Notes: generated from the letters alone by a model not told the origin. Counted from the stretch's first letter, positions 25,635-36,984 are shown. The stretch is DNA of 64,000 nucleotides from Bacteroidota bacterium (GCA_006226425.1 SBGX01000027.1:1-64000), one strand, 5' to 3'. Made by a program: numbers and translations.

Positions 25635-26401
25635 TGGATCGGCTGTTGGATTTCATTGAACGGCACAAGTATGGCTTGTTGGCTGTACTGTTGGTTTATA
25701 TAGCCTCTTTTGTGTTCTTCAATCTGGAAACTTATGAGAAGCGCTATGTCGTGCCTATTTGGGATGAGCGTGCACAGCTGGAAACACCGGAAGTAAAGAT
25801 CAACCCTGAGAACATCGATCTTCAAAATTTTAATGCATCTCAAGGTGATGTGAAGAGTATTGCCCAGGATTTGAATGATGAGCGTCAGAAAGATCATCAA
25901 AATTGGGATCGGGATAAGGCGGCGAAAGATGCTGCTCAGCGAATAAAGGATTTGGAAAAGGAGTATTTTGGCCAAAGTGGGGGAGAGAAGGAACGGGAGG
26001 AGTACAGAAAGGAACTGGAAAAGCAAAGGAACGATGGACAGCAAAAGAAGGATCCAAATCAACAAACGGCAAATAGTGGTGGAAACACGGCCTATGAGGG
26101 ACAGGTGATGGTTAATTGGCAACTGTCTGGCCGGGAACCCCATCAAAATAATAGTTGGTACGTCCGCAATCCGGGTTATACCTGTGGGAAGGGAGCAAAC
26201 GGAACCGTTTGTGTGCGCATTAAAGTGGATCAGGGGGGCTCAGTACGCTCAGCAAGTTACGTTTCGGAACAAAGCAGTGGGGTAAATAGCTGCATGCGCG
26301 ATCAGGCGCTGAAATACGCTAAATTGTCACGTTTTAACTACTCCGGTAGTGCCCCAAAGCAGCAGGAAGGGTATATCTATTATCGATTTGTTGCACAATA
26401 A
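25634..26401 (+). CDS. TonB-like protein (GTG start)
   Basis: This 255-residue protein overlaps the WG-repeat gene by one base (TAGTG) and starts with GTG, giving MDRLLDFIERHKYG and a single membrane helix at about 13-31. A charged, Gln/Lys-rich spacer (about 60-160) follows, then a C-terminal domain of about 90 residues (GTVCVRIKVDQGGSVRSASY ... YIYYRFVAQ) that matches the TonB C-terminal fold. Two Cys (in GYTCGK and NSCMRD) could form a disulfide in the periplasm. There is no Pro-rich stretch as in classical TonB and no adjacent exbB/exbD. The pair with the WG-repeat protein suggests joint work across the periplasm; that is inference. Confidence 0.8.
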   Translation: MDRLLDFIERHKYGLLAVLLVYIASFVFFNLETYEKRYVVPIWDERAQLETPEVKINPENIDLQNFNASQGDVKSIAQDLNDERQKDHQNWDRDKAAKDAAQRIKDLEKEYFGQSGGEKEREEYRKELEKQRNDGQQKKDPNQQTANSGGNTAYEGQVMVNWQLSGREPHQNNSWYVRNPGYTCGKGANGTVCVRIKVDQGGSVRSASYVSEQSSGVNSCMRDQALKYAKLSRFNYSGSAPKQQEGYIYYRFVAQ

Positions 26402-26419
26402 CTGATCTTGAATAAAAAA

Positions 26420-26453
26420 GAAAGCCCGCCAATCTTAGATTAGCGGGCTTTTA
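26420..26453. terminator. Bidirectional terminator between the TonB-like gene and groEL
   Basis: AAAGCCCGC pairs with GCGGGCTTT, and the inner AATC with GATT, giving a long GC-rich hairpin. Plus strand: T run after 26450. Minus strand: TTTCTTTTTT. It serves both convergent genes. Confidence 0.9.
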
Positions 26454-26533
26454 TATATGGACGACTCTTTCTATCTGAGCGAATCAGGAAGAAGGAATCG
26501 ATCGGGCTCCGTTCGCACGAAGCCACTGAGTTA

Positions 26534-28481
<1,948 letters not shown>

Positions 28482-28544
28482 ATTGAATAATTTTTAGTTT
28501 GTTTTAAATTGCTGTTCTGTCCGGATCGAATTTTATGCCAAGTG

Positions 28545-28577
28545 CGAAATTAAGACAAGATAGCAGCTATTGACAAG
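28545..28577 (-). promoter_or_regulatory. Candidate groES promoter
   Basis: On the minus strand CTTG (28577-28574), a 21-base spacer and TAATTTCG (28552-28545, one mismatch to TAnnTTTG) precede groES by 63 bases. Confidence 0.45.
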
Positions 28578-28594
28578 GCCCCTCTGAAAAAAAC

Positions 28595-28607
28595 TGTCAA
28601 AGTGACA
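28595..28607. promoter_or_regulatory. Inverted repeat TGTCA-N3-TGACA upstream of groES
   Basis: A perfect 5+3+5 base palindrome sits 17 bases upstream of the -33-like box. The usual HrcA/CIRCE site is absent, so this is a possible operator for a heat-shock or stress regulator. Regulator unknown. Confidence 0.4.
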
Positions 28608-28615
28608 CCCTGAAA

Positions 28616-28647
28616 TAAAAAAAGTCAGCATATTGTGCTGACTTTTT
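28616..28647. terminator. Terminator of the secG operon (bidirectional shape)
   Basis: AAAAAGTCAGCA pairs with TGCTGACTTTTT around TATTG, with A/T runs on both sides. For the minus-strand secG gene, ending at 28668, it is well placed. Confidence 0.9.
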
Positions 28648-28667
28648 ACTGAAAAATATCGTAATGA

Positions 28668-28961
28668 TTATCTCGCTGGCTGTGATTGTCCTGGAGTCGT
28701 TTGTTGCGTTTGCTGGGCCTCCTGAACTTTTGGTTTTTCCGGCGAAGTTCGGATGGTCAATGTGATGCTCAGGACCAAAATAATTCCTGCTAGTGACCAG
28801 GTTGTTTTTTCAATAAAATCATTGGTCTTCTGCACTCCTCCTAACTGGTGAGCCGCGCCAAAGTCTGTTGAAAGACCTCCCCCTTTTGGGTTTTGGATAA
28901 AAACGACCAAAACCAGAAGAATACTGGCTAGAATAATGATGATTGAGAATATGGCATTCAT
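28668..28961 (-). CDS. secG: Preprotein translocase subunit SecG
   Basis: This 97-residue SecG has two membrane helices (about 4-24 and 55-75) with the conserved NPKGGGLSTDFGAA loop between them. It aids SecA-driven translocation through SecYE. A Gln/Thr/Pro-rich cytosolic or periplasmic tail follows. It starts four bases after the TPR protein gene and is the last gene of the run miaB-sigma54 activator-lptE-TPR-secG. A strong hairpin follows. Confidence 0.94.
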   Translation of the reverse strand: MNAIFSIIIILASILLVLVVFIQNPKGGGLSTDFGAAHQLGGVQKTNDFIEKTTWSLAGIILVLSITLTIRTSPEKPKVQEAQQTQQTTPGQSQPAR

Positions 28962-28965
28962 AGGT

Positions 28966-29868
28966 TTATGTGTCTAAATTTCGTTTTAAATCGCTAATTT
29001 TTTGTGCAAAGTAACGCTTTTTTTCTGGATTAGACAACATTAATTGTTCATAAGCCTGAATGGCTTTGGGGTAGTTTCCCTGAACTTCATAGATGGAGGC
29101 TAATGTTTCCGAATAGATTAAGGTGTCTTCTCGAACGCTGTCTTTGGCGCTCTTAGTGGCAGAAAAGAATGCTTTCTTCTCTCTGACCACCTCTTCCGGA
29201 GCTTCCTGACTTTTGTCTTTTTCTGGAATTTCAGAGATAGTGCTTCCGGCTTTAAGCCAATCGGTGAAGCTTTTTTCTCCTGTGTCATCTGGAGCCACAT
29301 CTGGTTTCTGTTCAAGCTGGCTGCTCAGTTCTGTTTCCAGTTGCTCTTCCTCTTCTTCCAGGTCTTCGCCGTATTGTTGGACGAGGTCATAATTTGAAGC
29401 AATGGCCTGAGAAAGGAGTTGTTTCTCAAATTGATCCAGTTCTTCCGTGTCTTGTTTCTCCAGAACAGGCTCGCTCTCTTCAAGAGTGGAATCCTCTGGC
29501 ACTATGTTTTCAGGTTCCTGCTCAACAATTTCTTCTTCTTTTGTTGCTGAAATCGTTTCAATAGGCTCTATTATTTTCTGCTCTTCTGAGGCAATTGGTG
29601 CAGGGATCTCCTGTTCCTCCGTTACAATCATTGCGCTTTCACCCCGAATCAGGTGGAATAATTTTGCCCGATCCGTGATTTTGTAGGCATGAGCTTTTAA
29701 CTCTTCATCAAACTCCAGACGTTTGTGCATAGAAAGTGCCTTGAGGTAAAGGGTCGAAAAGCTTTGTGCATAGGGGTATTTCTGACAGAGTTCCTTCAAT
29801 GAAGGAATTTCACTTTCCAGAATCGAATGGGGATGTCTGATCCGTTCTTGTAGGTGATCGAGATTCAT
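28966..29868 (-). CDS. Acidic protein with C-terminal TPR
   Basis: This 300-residue protein has no signal peptide. An N-terminal helical domain (about 1-85, HLQERIRHPHSILESEIPSLKELCQKYP) is followed by a long Glu-rich low-complexity stretch (about 90-215) and a single tetratricopeptide-like repeat at the end (SIYEVQGNYPKAIQAYEQLMLSNP). Similar proteins lie between lptE and secG in other Flavobacteriales, from memory. It is two bases downstream of lptE and four bases upstream of secG, so it is in the operon. Probably a cytosolic scaffold; function unknown. Confidence 0.8.
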   Translation of the reverse strand: MNLDHLQERIRHPHSILESEIPSLKELCQKYPYAQSFSTLYLKALSMHKRLEFDEELKAHAYKITDRAKLFHLIRGESAMIVTEEQEIPAPIASEEQKIIEPIETISATKEEEIVEQEPENIVPEDSTLEESEPVLEKQDTEELDQFEKQLLSQAIASNYDLVQQYGEDLEEEEEQLETELSSQLEQKPDVAPDDTGEKSFTDWLKAGSTISEIPEKDKSQEAPEEVVREKKAFFSATKSAKDSVREDTLIYSETLASIYEVQGNYPKAIQAYEQLMLSNPEKKRYFAQKISDLKRNLDT

Positions 29869-29870
29869 AA

Positions 29871-30380
29871 TTACCAGTTCGATAAAAGTTTATTGATGAT
29901 GTCCTGCACGATTTGCTGATTGATTTCTTCAATAAGTGCGGCCTCAACACTTGCAAGATCCTGATTAGAGTCGTAATCCGCAAAACGTGTACTTGTAAGC
30001 TTCATTTCCTTCTCTTCGGGCTTAGTGATCAATATGGTATAAGAGGTGGCAATTGTCAGGCGGTTTTTGGCTGCTTCATCCGGCCCCTGAATGGCAATTG
30101 GATTGACCTGATAAGAACTGATCAGTCCTTCGATTTGAACTTCCCCACTTTGGCTTTTGGGATTCAGTCGAAGTCGGGTTTTATTTTGGATTCCATCCTT
30201 GATGTCTTCCGAAAGCTGAATGGCGTAGCTAATGGGTGCGTTGGGCGCCTGATTATCCAGTGTTTTGACAGAAAATTCTTGCCATTCTTCCGGCATAGAT
30301 CCTTTGTCCTTAAACGAAATACTGGTCGGCCAACAGGCACTGACCAGAGCAGAAAGGATTAAGATCGGCAGCAATTTCAT
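29871..30380 (-). CDS. lptE: LPS-assembly lipoprotein LptE
   Basis: This 169-residue lipoprotein (signal peptide to VSAC, C16) has the Bacteroidota LptE layout: SISFKDKGSMP after the lipobox, TRLRLNPKSQSGEVQIEGLISSYQVNP in the middle and an amphipathic C-terminal helix. LptE plugs the LptD barrel and helps lipopolysaccharide insertion at the outer membrane, a match to the lpx genes elsewhere in the window. Its ATG overlaps the stop of the sigma-54 activator by one base (TAAT reading), so translation is coupled. Confidence 0.85.
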   Translation of the reverse strand: MKLLPILILSALVSACWPTSISFKDKGSMPEEWQEFSVKTLDNQAPNAPISYAIQLSEDIKDGIQNKTRLRLNPKSQSGEVQIEGLISSYQVNPIAIQGPDEAAKNRLTIATSYTILITKPEEKEMKLTSTRFADYDSNQDLASVEAALIEEINQQIVQDIINKLLSNW

Positions 30381-31624
30381 TAATTCGGAAGATTGAATTC
30401 TTTGATTTTACGATAGAGGGTCCGTTCGGAAATCCCTAATTCTTCGGCAGCATATTTTCGTTTACCGCGGTGCTTTTCGAGTGCTTTTTGAATCAATTCC
30501 TTCTCCCTGTCCTCCAGTGAAAGGGACTCTTCCACCTCTTCATGTTCATGAAAGCTCTGAATTTCATCTTCCTCGTGCGTTTTTTCGGGAACCGCTCCTG
30601 AAGACTGAGAAGTAATCAGTTTCGTTTGTTCAGAAACAGGAATCACATCGTTATAAATTCGATTGACCATGGCTGCCTGATCCTCGTTCAGCTGAAAATC
30701 ACTCCCTTTATTGATGAGTTCGATCACCAGTTTTTTGAGTTCGTTTAGGTCGCTTTTCATGTCGAAGAGGAACTTGTACATTAATTCGCGCTCTGAAACA
30801 CTTTCTTTTTCTTCGTGACGAATCACCTGTGGAAGTCGTTCTTCCTGTTTTGGGAGGTAAGAAGCGAGGGTGATGTCGTCAATTTCCCGACTGCTTTCAA
30901 TGACCGAAATTTGTTCGACGATATTTTTCAGTTGACGAATATTTCCCGGCCACGGATATGATTCCAGTACCGGAATAGCCTCATCATTCAATCGAATAGT
31001 CGGCATGCGGTATTTGTCGGCAAAATCACTGGCAAATTTCCGGAACAGTAGGTGGATATCCTCCCTTCGCTCACGAAGTGGAGGCAGGTTAATAGGAACA
31101 GTTGACAAGCGATATAGAAGGTCCTCCCTAAACTTCCCACTCCTGACGGCTTGCATCATGTTTTCATTGGTGGCGGCTACCACCCTAACATTGGTTTTAA
31201 TGACTTTGGAAGATCCTACCCGAATGAATTCACCAGTTTCCAAAACCCGAAGCAGGCGTACCTGTGTTTGCATCGGAAGTTCCGCGACTTCGTCCAAAAA
31301 AATAGTTCCTCCGTCGGCCACTTCAAAGTACCCTTGTCGACTGCCACTGGCCCCGGTAAACGATCCTTTTTCGTGTCCGAATAATTCGGAGTCAATGGTT
31401 CCTTCGGGAATGGCACCACAGTTTACGGCAATGTATTCGTTGTGCTTTCTGGAACTCAGTTGGTGGATGACCTGGGGAATAATTTCCTTTCCGGTACCAC
31501 TTTCTCCCATCACCAGGACAGAGATATCGGTAGGTGCAACCTGAGCGGCAACTTCTAGCGCCCGGTTTAACTGGGCCGAGTTACCAATGATTCCAAATCG
31601 CTGTTTGATTTGTTGTGTGTTCAT
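30380..31624 (-). CDS. Sigma-54-dependent activator without receiver domain
   Basis: This 414-residue protein starts at ATG 31624 ([14 protein letters not shown]); the frame opens further up, but that part overlaps miaB and has no matching domain. The AAA+ domain (about 12-240) has Walker A GESGTGKE (40-47), the sigma-54 contact loop GSFTGA (87-92, usually GAFTGA) and Walker [11 protein letters not shown] linker follows, then a Fis-type helix-turn-helix (about 370-414, [17 protein letters not shown]). No phospho-receiver or sensory domain precedes the AAA+ domain, so activity may depend on level or a partner. It overlaps miaB by four bases (ATGA) and lptE by one. Confidence 0.93.
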   Translation of the reverse strand: MNTQQIKQRFGIIGNSAQLNRALEVAAQVAPTDISVLVMGESGTGKEIIPQVIHQLSSRKHNEYIAVNCGAIPEGTIDSELFGHEKGSFTGASGSRQGYFEVADGGTIFLDEVAELPMQTQVRLLRVLETGEFIRVGSSKVIKTNVRVVAATNENMMQAVRSGKFREDLLYRLSTVPINLPPLRERREDIHLLFRKFASDFADKYRMPTIRLNDEAIPVLESYPWPGNIRQLKNIVEQISVIESSREIDDITLASYLPKQEERLPQVIRHEEKESVSERELMYKFLFDMKSDLNELKKLVIELINKGSDFQLNEDQAAMVNRIYNDVIPVSEQTKLITSQSSGAVPEKTHEEDEIQSFHEHEEVEESLSLEDREKELIQKALEKHRGKRKYAAEELGISERTLYRKIKEFNLPN

Positions 31625-33060
31625 TCTACGATTTCTCCCATTAAAGTGGCTGAGGTACAGTCCGTGATCTTCACCTGAATATAAGTTCCTTTTGCGTGTT
31701 TTGTTTTTGGGAAAACGACCATGGTATTCCAGGGGTTTCTTCCACACTGTTGATCTTCGGATTTTTTTGATCTACCTTCAATCAGGACTTCCTGAACCTG
31801 TCCTACCTGAGCTACATTTGCTTTGAGCGAGTGCTCTCGTTGCAGGTCAATGATTTCGTTTAATCTTCTTTTCTTGGTATCTGTTGGAATATCGTCTTCG
31901 TACTTTCTTTCTGCCAGCGTTTTTGGACGTTCTGAATAAATGAACATATACGCATACTCGAATTCTACTTCGCGCATCAGACTCATTGTTTCCTGATGTT
32001 GTTCTTCTGTTTCACCACAAAATCCCGCGATGACGTCCGTTGAAATGGCACAACCCGGGTAAATGGCCCGGATTTTTTTGATGCGATCCAGGTACCACTC
32101 TCTGGTGTATCCCCGATTCATCTTTTTCAGAACCTCCGAATTTCCGGATTGCACCGGAAGGTGAATATAAGGGCAGATGTTATTGTATTTCGCCATGACC
32201 TCAATCACTTCATCCGTCATGTCTTTCGGGTGCGAAGTGGAGAACCGTACTCGGAGTTTTGGATCGACTAAGGCAACCATTTCCATGAGTTGAGCAAAGT
32301 TGGTCGTGTCTTCTTCCGGATTTTTGATTTCTCCTTTGGAAGTCATGTTCCAGCGATAACTATCTACGTTTTGACCTAAGAGGGTGACTTCCCGGTATCC
32401 GGCTTCGAAGAGTTCACGGCATTCCTGAACAATGGTTTGCGGATTTCTGGAGCGTTCCCGCCCCCTGGTAAAAGGGACCACGCAGAAAGAACACATATTG
32501 TCACAACCCCGGGTAATACTGACAAAAGCCGTTACCCCTCCTTCATCCAATCTAACCGGACTGATGTCTGCATAGGTTTCTTCTCTGGACAACAGAACAT
32601 TGACAGCTTTTTGACCACCTCCTACTTCTGAAATTAGGTTGGGAAGATCCCGATAGGCATCCGGTCCGGCAACCAGGTCCACCAATTTTTCTTCCTCGAG
32701 CAAATTTTTCTTCAATCTTTCGGCCATACACCCCAGGATTCCGACAACGAGTCCTGGTTCTTCCTGCTTTCGGCGCTTGAAATCCGTCAGGCGATTTCGG
32801 ACTCTGGTCTCGGCATTTTCCCGGATGGAACAGGTGTTGATTAAAACAATATCTGCTTCGTCCGCGTTGCGGATCGTTTCATAACCTTCGTTGGCAAGGA
32901 TGGAGGCAACAACTTCACTGTCAGCAAAGTTCATTTGGCAGCCATAGCTTTCCAGGTATAATTTTTTTCCATTTGATTTTCCGGAAGGAGCACTTAATGT
33001 AGCTTCTCCCTGGCGATTTTCATCGATCACTTTGGGCTCTATATTGATCGGATTATCCAT
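31621..33060 (-). CDS. miaB: tRNA-2-methylthio-N6-isopentenyladenosine synthase
   Basis: This 479-residue radical SAM methylthiotransferase converts i6A37 to ms2i6A37 in tRNAs reading U-starting codons. It has the N-terminal MTTase domain with cluster cysteines in [22 protein letters not shown] and [10 protein letters not shown], the radical SAM CxxxCxxC in [20 protein letters not shown], and a C-terminal TRAM domain. Start at 33060 (MDNPINIEP) is preferred over an in-frame ATG at 33090, because the latter overlaps the -7 box at 33095-33088. It heads the run leading to secG, so translation fidelity, a sigma-54 activator and envelope genes are cotranscribed. Confidence 0.95.
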   Translation of the reverse strand: MDNPINIEPKVIDENRQGEATLSAPSGKSNGKKLYLESYGCQMNFADSEVVASILANEGYETIRNADEADIVLINTCSIRENAETRVRNRLTDFKRRKQEEPGLVVGILGCMAERLKKNLLEEEKLVDLVAGPDAYRDLPNLISEVGGGQKAVNVLLSREETYADISPVRLDEGGVTAFVSITRGCDNMCSFCVVPFTRGRERSRNPQTIVQECRELFEAGYREVTLLGQNVDSYRWNMTSKGEIKNPEEDTTNFAQLMEMVALVDPKLRVRFSTSHPKDMTDEVIEVMAKYNNICPYIHLPVQSGNSEVLKKMNRGYTREWYLDRIKKIRAIYPGCAISTDVIAGFCGETEEQHQETMSLMREVEFEYAYMFIYSERPKTLAERKYEDDIPTDTKKRRLNEIIDLQREHSLKANVAQVGQVQEVLIEGRSKKSEDQQCGRNPWNTMVVFPKTKHAKGTYIQVKITDCTSATLMGEIVE

Positions 33061-33087
33061 GCAGTTTTCTAAAATGCGATTAGAGCG

Positions 33088-33118
33088 CAAAATTAGCGAA
33101 TAATCTCAGTATGTCAAA
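33088..33118 (-). promoter_or_regulatory. Consensus Bacteroidota promoter of the miaB operon
   Basis: On the minus strand TTTG (33118-33115), a 19-base spacer and TAATTTTG (33095-33088) give a full match. It leaves a leader of about 25 bases to ATG 33060. Confidence 0.82.
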
Positions 33119-33145
33119 ATGTCAGGTTATTAAAAAGCGTTAATT

Positions 33146-33895
33146 TTAAAGCCTTTCCAGGACAGCGAGCACCTGTGATTTTTTTCGCTGTGAAATGGGA
33201 ACCTGGCTTCCATCACTCATTTGAAGGACGCCTCCGTCCTGATTGAGGTAACGTTTGATGTGCTGCAGGTTGACCAAGTGACTGTTGTGAACCCGTTCGA
33301 ATCGGTATTCCTGTAGCAGATCTTGAAAGTACTTTAGTGTTTTGGAAGAAAGCATTTTTTGCCCGTTTTCAAAGAAGAGTTGAGTGTAGTTCCCATCGGA
33401 TTGACAACGAATGATTTCACTGGTATCGTGCAGCGAAAAGCCATCTTGCGCTGGGATGGCAATGCGTTTAGGGCGAAAACCCTCTATATTTCTTAAAATT
33501 TCATTCAACAAAGGCCTGCGTTGTTGCTGTTGGAATTCCATCTTGATTTTATTCAATGTTTCGGAAAGTTCCTGTTGATTTAGAGGTTTCAGCAAATAAT
33601 CGAGGGCACTGAATCGAAATGCCTTGATCGCATATTGGTTGTATGCCGTGATAAAAACAACCTTAATTTCTTGTCGGTCGATTTTTTCCAATAAGTCAAA
33701 GCCCGTGCCATCTCCCAGGTTGATGTCAAGAAAAAGTAAGTCAGGATCGAGTTCAGCAATTCTTTCGACACCACTTTCCACGCTGTTCGCTTCTCCGATA
33801 ATTTCCAAAAAATCATCGTAGGCCTTCAGCTCATCCAGCAAATTTTGCCGGGCGTATTTTTCGTCATCAATAATGAGAGCTCGAATTTGAGTCAT
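33146..33895 (-). CDS. LytTR-family response regulator
   Basis: This 249-residue regulator has a receiver domain (1-120: acidic pair D10/D11, phospho-acceptor D57 in LLFLDINLGDG, K in LLKPLNQ near 103) and a C-terminal LytTR DNA-binding domain (about 145-249, with IIRCQSDGNYTQLFF and FERVHNSHLVNLQHI). It is encoded four bases after its evident partner kinase and should be phosphorylated by it. Targets unknown. miaB follows downstream with its own promoter. Confidence 0.95.
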   Translation of the reverse strand: MTQIRALIIDDEKYARQNLLDELKAYDDFLEIIGEANSVESGVERIAELDPDLLFLDINLGDGTGFDLLEKIDRQEIKVVFITAYNQYAIKAFRFSALDYLLKPLNQQELSETLNKIKMEFQQQQRRPLLNEILRNIEGFRPKRIAIPAQDGFSLHDTSEIIRCQSDGNYTQLFFENGQKMLSSKTLKYFQDLLQEYRFERVHNSHLVNLQHIKRYLNQDGGVLQMSDGSQVPISQRKKSQVLAVLERL

Positions 33896-33899
33896 GAAT

Positions 33900-36863
33900 T
33901 TAGAATTCTATTGTTTCGTAAAGAAAGCGAATAATCACCTTGGTTCCAAGAGGACTTCCGTTTTCGTGATAAAGGTCTTCAATCACGATCGAATTTTCAT
34001 CTCCCTCCTGGTTGAAGATTCGAAGCCTTTTTTGGGAAATATCCAATCCATGTGATTGATGACCGCGGTACTTATTGTTTTTTCCAGATTGTTCTCGCCC
34101 GATTCCGTTGTCTTCAATTTCACAAATGACATAAGCATCTTCTTTGAAAAAGGAGACATTGATTTGTCCGTTCCGGTCTTTTAAACCCTGAATCCCATGA
34201 ATCAGCGCGTTTTCAATGAATGGTTGGGTGACCATCGGGCTGATGCCTGTAATCGTCGGGTTCAAATCTTCGGAATAATTAATGTGGTAATCAAATTGCT
34301 TTTCAAAACGGAGTTTATTGATCTCCAGGTAATTAACAGTAAATTCAATTTCTTGTTGTAAGCTAATCTTTTTGAGTTGTGAAAAATCAAGGATTTGTCT
34401 GAGCAAAGTAGAAAATTTGACCAGGTACTCATTGGCTGTATTTTGATCTCTTTTGTACAGAGCCTGGATGGTGTTGATGGAGTTGAAGATAAAATGAGGA
34501 TTCATCTGAAGACGGAGAGCCTTCTGCTCCAGTTCGACAAGTTCCTTATTCAGCGTAATTTCTTTGTGTTCGATCCGCAATTTTTCATTTTCAAGGTGAA
34601 GTATGCGCTCCTGGATTTTATGCTTGTCTTTGATTTTTTGTAAACGGTAAACGACGATGAAGCCAATCATGATTAAAGCACCCAATAGCGTGATGGAAAT
34701 GAACCACCATGTTTTGTAAAAGACAGGTCTAATTTTAAAAGAAACAGCATGAATTTTGGATTCGTTTCCGAAGGCATCCACACATTTGATCTGTAACTGA
34801 TAGTCTCCGGCGGATAAAGAGGCAAATTCAAGTTGGTTCTGATCACTGCTTTGCCAGTTTTTGTCCCGGTTTAGAAAGCGATACCTGTAACTCACTTTTC
34901 CAAGAGAAGAGAATGAAATTCCGTTGAAGGAGATCTTAAGACTGTTCTCATCAGGAGCCAATTCGATGGGGTGGTCAATGGAATAATTTTTCAGACTACT
35001 TTCCAAATTGTTTAAAATCAGCAAGGGCTTGTTCTTTTGAGGAGTCAAATCTTGTTCGCGAATGATACAAAGTCCCTTGGAACATGCAATCCAGAGGCTA
35101 TCATTCCTGAAAAACACATCGTTGACCTGCTTCGAGATCAGCCCATGCGATTGGTTGAAATTGGTGGATGACAGTTGAATTTTGTCTCCCTTCAGATGAT
35201 AGCGAACCTGGTAAAGTCCTTCATTGGAACCGATCCAAAGATTGTTGAGGCCAGAACCGGCAGAGACAGAAGTGAGCTGAGGGAAGGGGGAGGTCCCTCT
35301 ATACATGAGATGGTAGATTTTTTCCTGATAATATGCAAGGAGTCCATTGACAGAAGAAGTGATCCATAGAATCCCTTGTTGATCCAGGTAAACGTCCTGA
35401 ATGTTTTTCATTAAAGGATTGTCTTTATCGATCCATTGAAACTGATTGCCGTCAAGTCGTAGTAATCCAAAGGGTCCACTCGCATAGATTTTTCCGTCTT
35501 GTGTTTGGTGGAGGCGGGATGATTTAACATTACTCAAAACTTCGGCGTCATCCCGGACCGCGAGACCATTTAACAGCTTGTCAGTTGCGAAACGAAGGAT
35601 GGCATTCCCACTGATAACAATGACTTTTGCATCATCGCATAGGAGGAAATCTTTGATGTTAAAAATACTTTGTTTGCTTGGTGTACTCTGGAATTTTTGA
35701 TCGATGGTACAGAGAGTTGAACCACTTCCGGTCAGGTAAGCGCCTCGAAAGTCAGCGATCCGTAAAATATTTCCATTCCCGGTGGTTCGGGTTGCTTTGT
35801 TACTATATAATTGACCTCCCCGCACAAAGCAATACTTTGAGTCTGATGATCCAATAGCGAGCGTGTTGTTTTGCAGCGGGTTAATTGTCAGACAATTGTT
35901 GAATTTCAGATCGGAATCCAAGTCATAAAAAGAGGCCTGGGCATTCACGATCAGGAAGATCCCCCTATTCAGACTGGTTAACCAGATGTTTCCTTCACGA
36001 TCCTTTTTGATGGACCCAATCGAACAATCTTTCAGGAAATGCTGAAAACCACCCTGCTCATTCTGAATGTACAAACCCTTGTTGGTTCCCACCCAGAGGT
36101 GATCAAATAGCTGAAAGTACTGAATGGTTGATTGAGCAACGGGGATAGGAATCTTTTGGACCTTTTTTCCGGGCTGGTATCTGATCAATAGATCTTTGTC
36201 CTGGATCCAGAAATTTTTCTTTGCGAACTGTGGTTTAACGTATGGGAGAAGTCCTTGCTCTCCAATCATAAGTTCAATGACTTCGGTTCCCTCGATCTTG
36301 TATAGTCGATATATTCCTTCTAAATTGGCGTATAGAAAGACCTGTTTTTGATCGTTACGAACTAAATTAATGACCTGACTTTCTCCGATATCGTAGAATA
36401 TCACCTCATTATTTTTCCCAATGCGATAAAGCATATAGGAGGATGCATAATAAACGTTTTGCTCGGCATCCTCCAGAAACTTTAAACCATAGCCTCCGGG
36501 CTTTATTTTTTTAAGAAAAGCAGTGTTAGAAGGATTGTGAAAGTTTCCCTGGAAGTAATAGCAGGGTTCTCCATTAAATGTCGCAAACCAAATCCGCTTT
36601 TGGGAGTCCTCAAAAATGTCATAACACTCATTGTCGGAAAGACCATCCCGGGTAGTAAAGGTTTTAAATTTAATTCCATCGTACCGAACGATTCCCTGAT
36701 CCGTAGCAAACCAAAGAAAGCCGTCAGAATCCTGTAGGGAATAGTAAACGCAATTGCTTGGAAGTCCGTTTTCTACCGTGTAATTCAGGTGAACCGGATT
36801 TTGGGAAAAAAGCCCTCTAAAGGGAATAAGAACCCCTATCAAAAAAATTATCTTCCACTTCAT
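33900..36863 (-). CDS. Two-component propeller sensor histidine kinase (LytS-type)
   Basis: This 987-residue membrane sensor has a signal peptide (1-20, cleavage at LFSQ) and a large periplasmic sensor of two-component-regulator propeller repeats (from GLPSNCVYYSLQDSDGFLWF on, to about 620). A Y_Y_Y-type Ig-like domain follows (SYRYRFLNRDKNWQ ... YQLQIKCVD, about 640-705), then one membrane helix (about 715-738), a coiled-coil linker and a LytS/YehU-type kinase domain. The H box is NPHFIFNSINT (His near 788) and the ATP site has QPFIENALIHG and EDNGIGREQ. It is upstream of its LytTR regulator. Propeller sensors often respond to glycans, but no polysaccharide locus is adjacent and the ligand is unknown. 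Confidence 0.95.
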   Translation of the reverse strand: MKWKIIFLIGVLIPFRGLFSQNPVHLNYTVENGLPSNCVYYSLQDSDGFLWFATDQGIVRYDGIKFKTFTTRDGLSDNECYDIFEDSQKRIWFATFNGEPCYYFQGNFHNPSNTAFLKKIKPGGYGLKFLEDAEQNVYYASSYMLYRIGKNNEVIFYDIGESQVINLVRNDQKQVFLYANLEGIYRLYKIEGTEVIELMIGEQGLLPYVKPQFAKKNFWIQDKDLLIRYQPGKKVQKIPIPVAQSTIQYFQLFDHLWVGTNKGLYIQNEQGGFQHFLKDCSIGSIKKDREGNIWLTSLNRGIFLIVNAQASFYDLDSDLKFNNCLTINPLQNNTLAIGSSDSKYCFVRGGQLYSNKATRTTGNGNILRIADFRGAYLTGSGSTLCTIDQKFQSTPSKQSIFNIKDFLLCDDAKVIVISGNAILRFATDKLLNGLAVRDDAEVLSNVKSSRLHQTQDGKIYASGPFGLLRLDGNQFQWIDKDNPLMKNIQDVYLDQQGILWITSSVNGLLAYYQEKIYHLMYRGTSPFPQLTSVSAGSGLNNLWIGSNEGLYQVRYHLKGDKIQLSSTNFNQSHGLISKQVNDVFFRNDSLWIACSKGLCIIREQDLTPQKNKPLLILNNLESSLKNYSIDHPIELAPDENSLKISFNGISFSSLGKVSYRYRFLNRDKNWQSSDQNQLEFASLSAGDYQLQIKCVDAFGNESKIHAVSFKIRPVFYKTWWFISITLLGALIMIGFIVVYRLQKIKDKHKIQERILHLENEKLRIEHKEITLNKELVELEQKALRLQMNPHFIFNSINTIQALYKRDQNTANEYLVKFSTLLRQILDFSQLKKISLQQEIEFTVNYLEINKLRFEKQFDYHINYSEDLNPTITGISPMVTQPFIENALIHGIQGLKDRNGQINVSFFKEDAYVICEIEDNGIGREQSGKNNKYRGHQSHGLDISQKRLRIFNQEGDENSIVIEDLYHENGSPLGTKVIIRFLYETIEF

Positions 36864-36913
36864 TTAAGACATCCGCAGCAATGAATAAGTCCTGGGTCGC
36901 GTTGGCTGAATAG

Positions 36914-36944
36914 TTGCAATTTGGAATTAAAAGTACTTAATTTG
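36914..36944 (+). promoter_or_regulatory. Candidate topA promoter
   Basis: TTGC (36914-36917), 19 bases, then TTAATTTG (36937-36944, one mismatch to TAnnTTTG), 40 bases before the topA ATG. Confidence 0.38.
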
Positions 36945-36984
36945 CACAACTTTTCGTTGTTTCATCATATAAAATTCAGGTAGT

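Noticed and set aside
31625-31747. Longer N-terminus for the sigma-54 activator (in-frame ATG at 31747)
   Set aside because: The extra 41 residues overlap the 3' end of miaB, resemble no sensory domain and are basic and low in pattern. The ATGA overlap at 31624 is the usual coupling.
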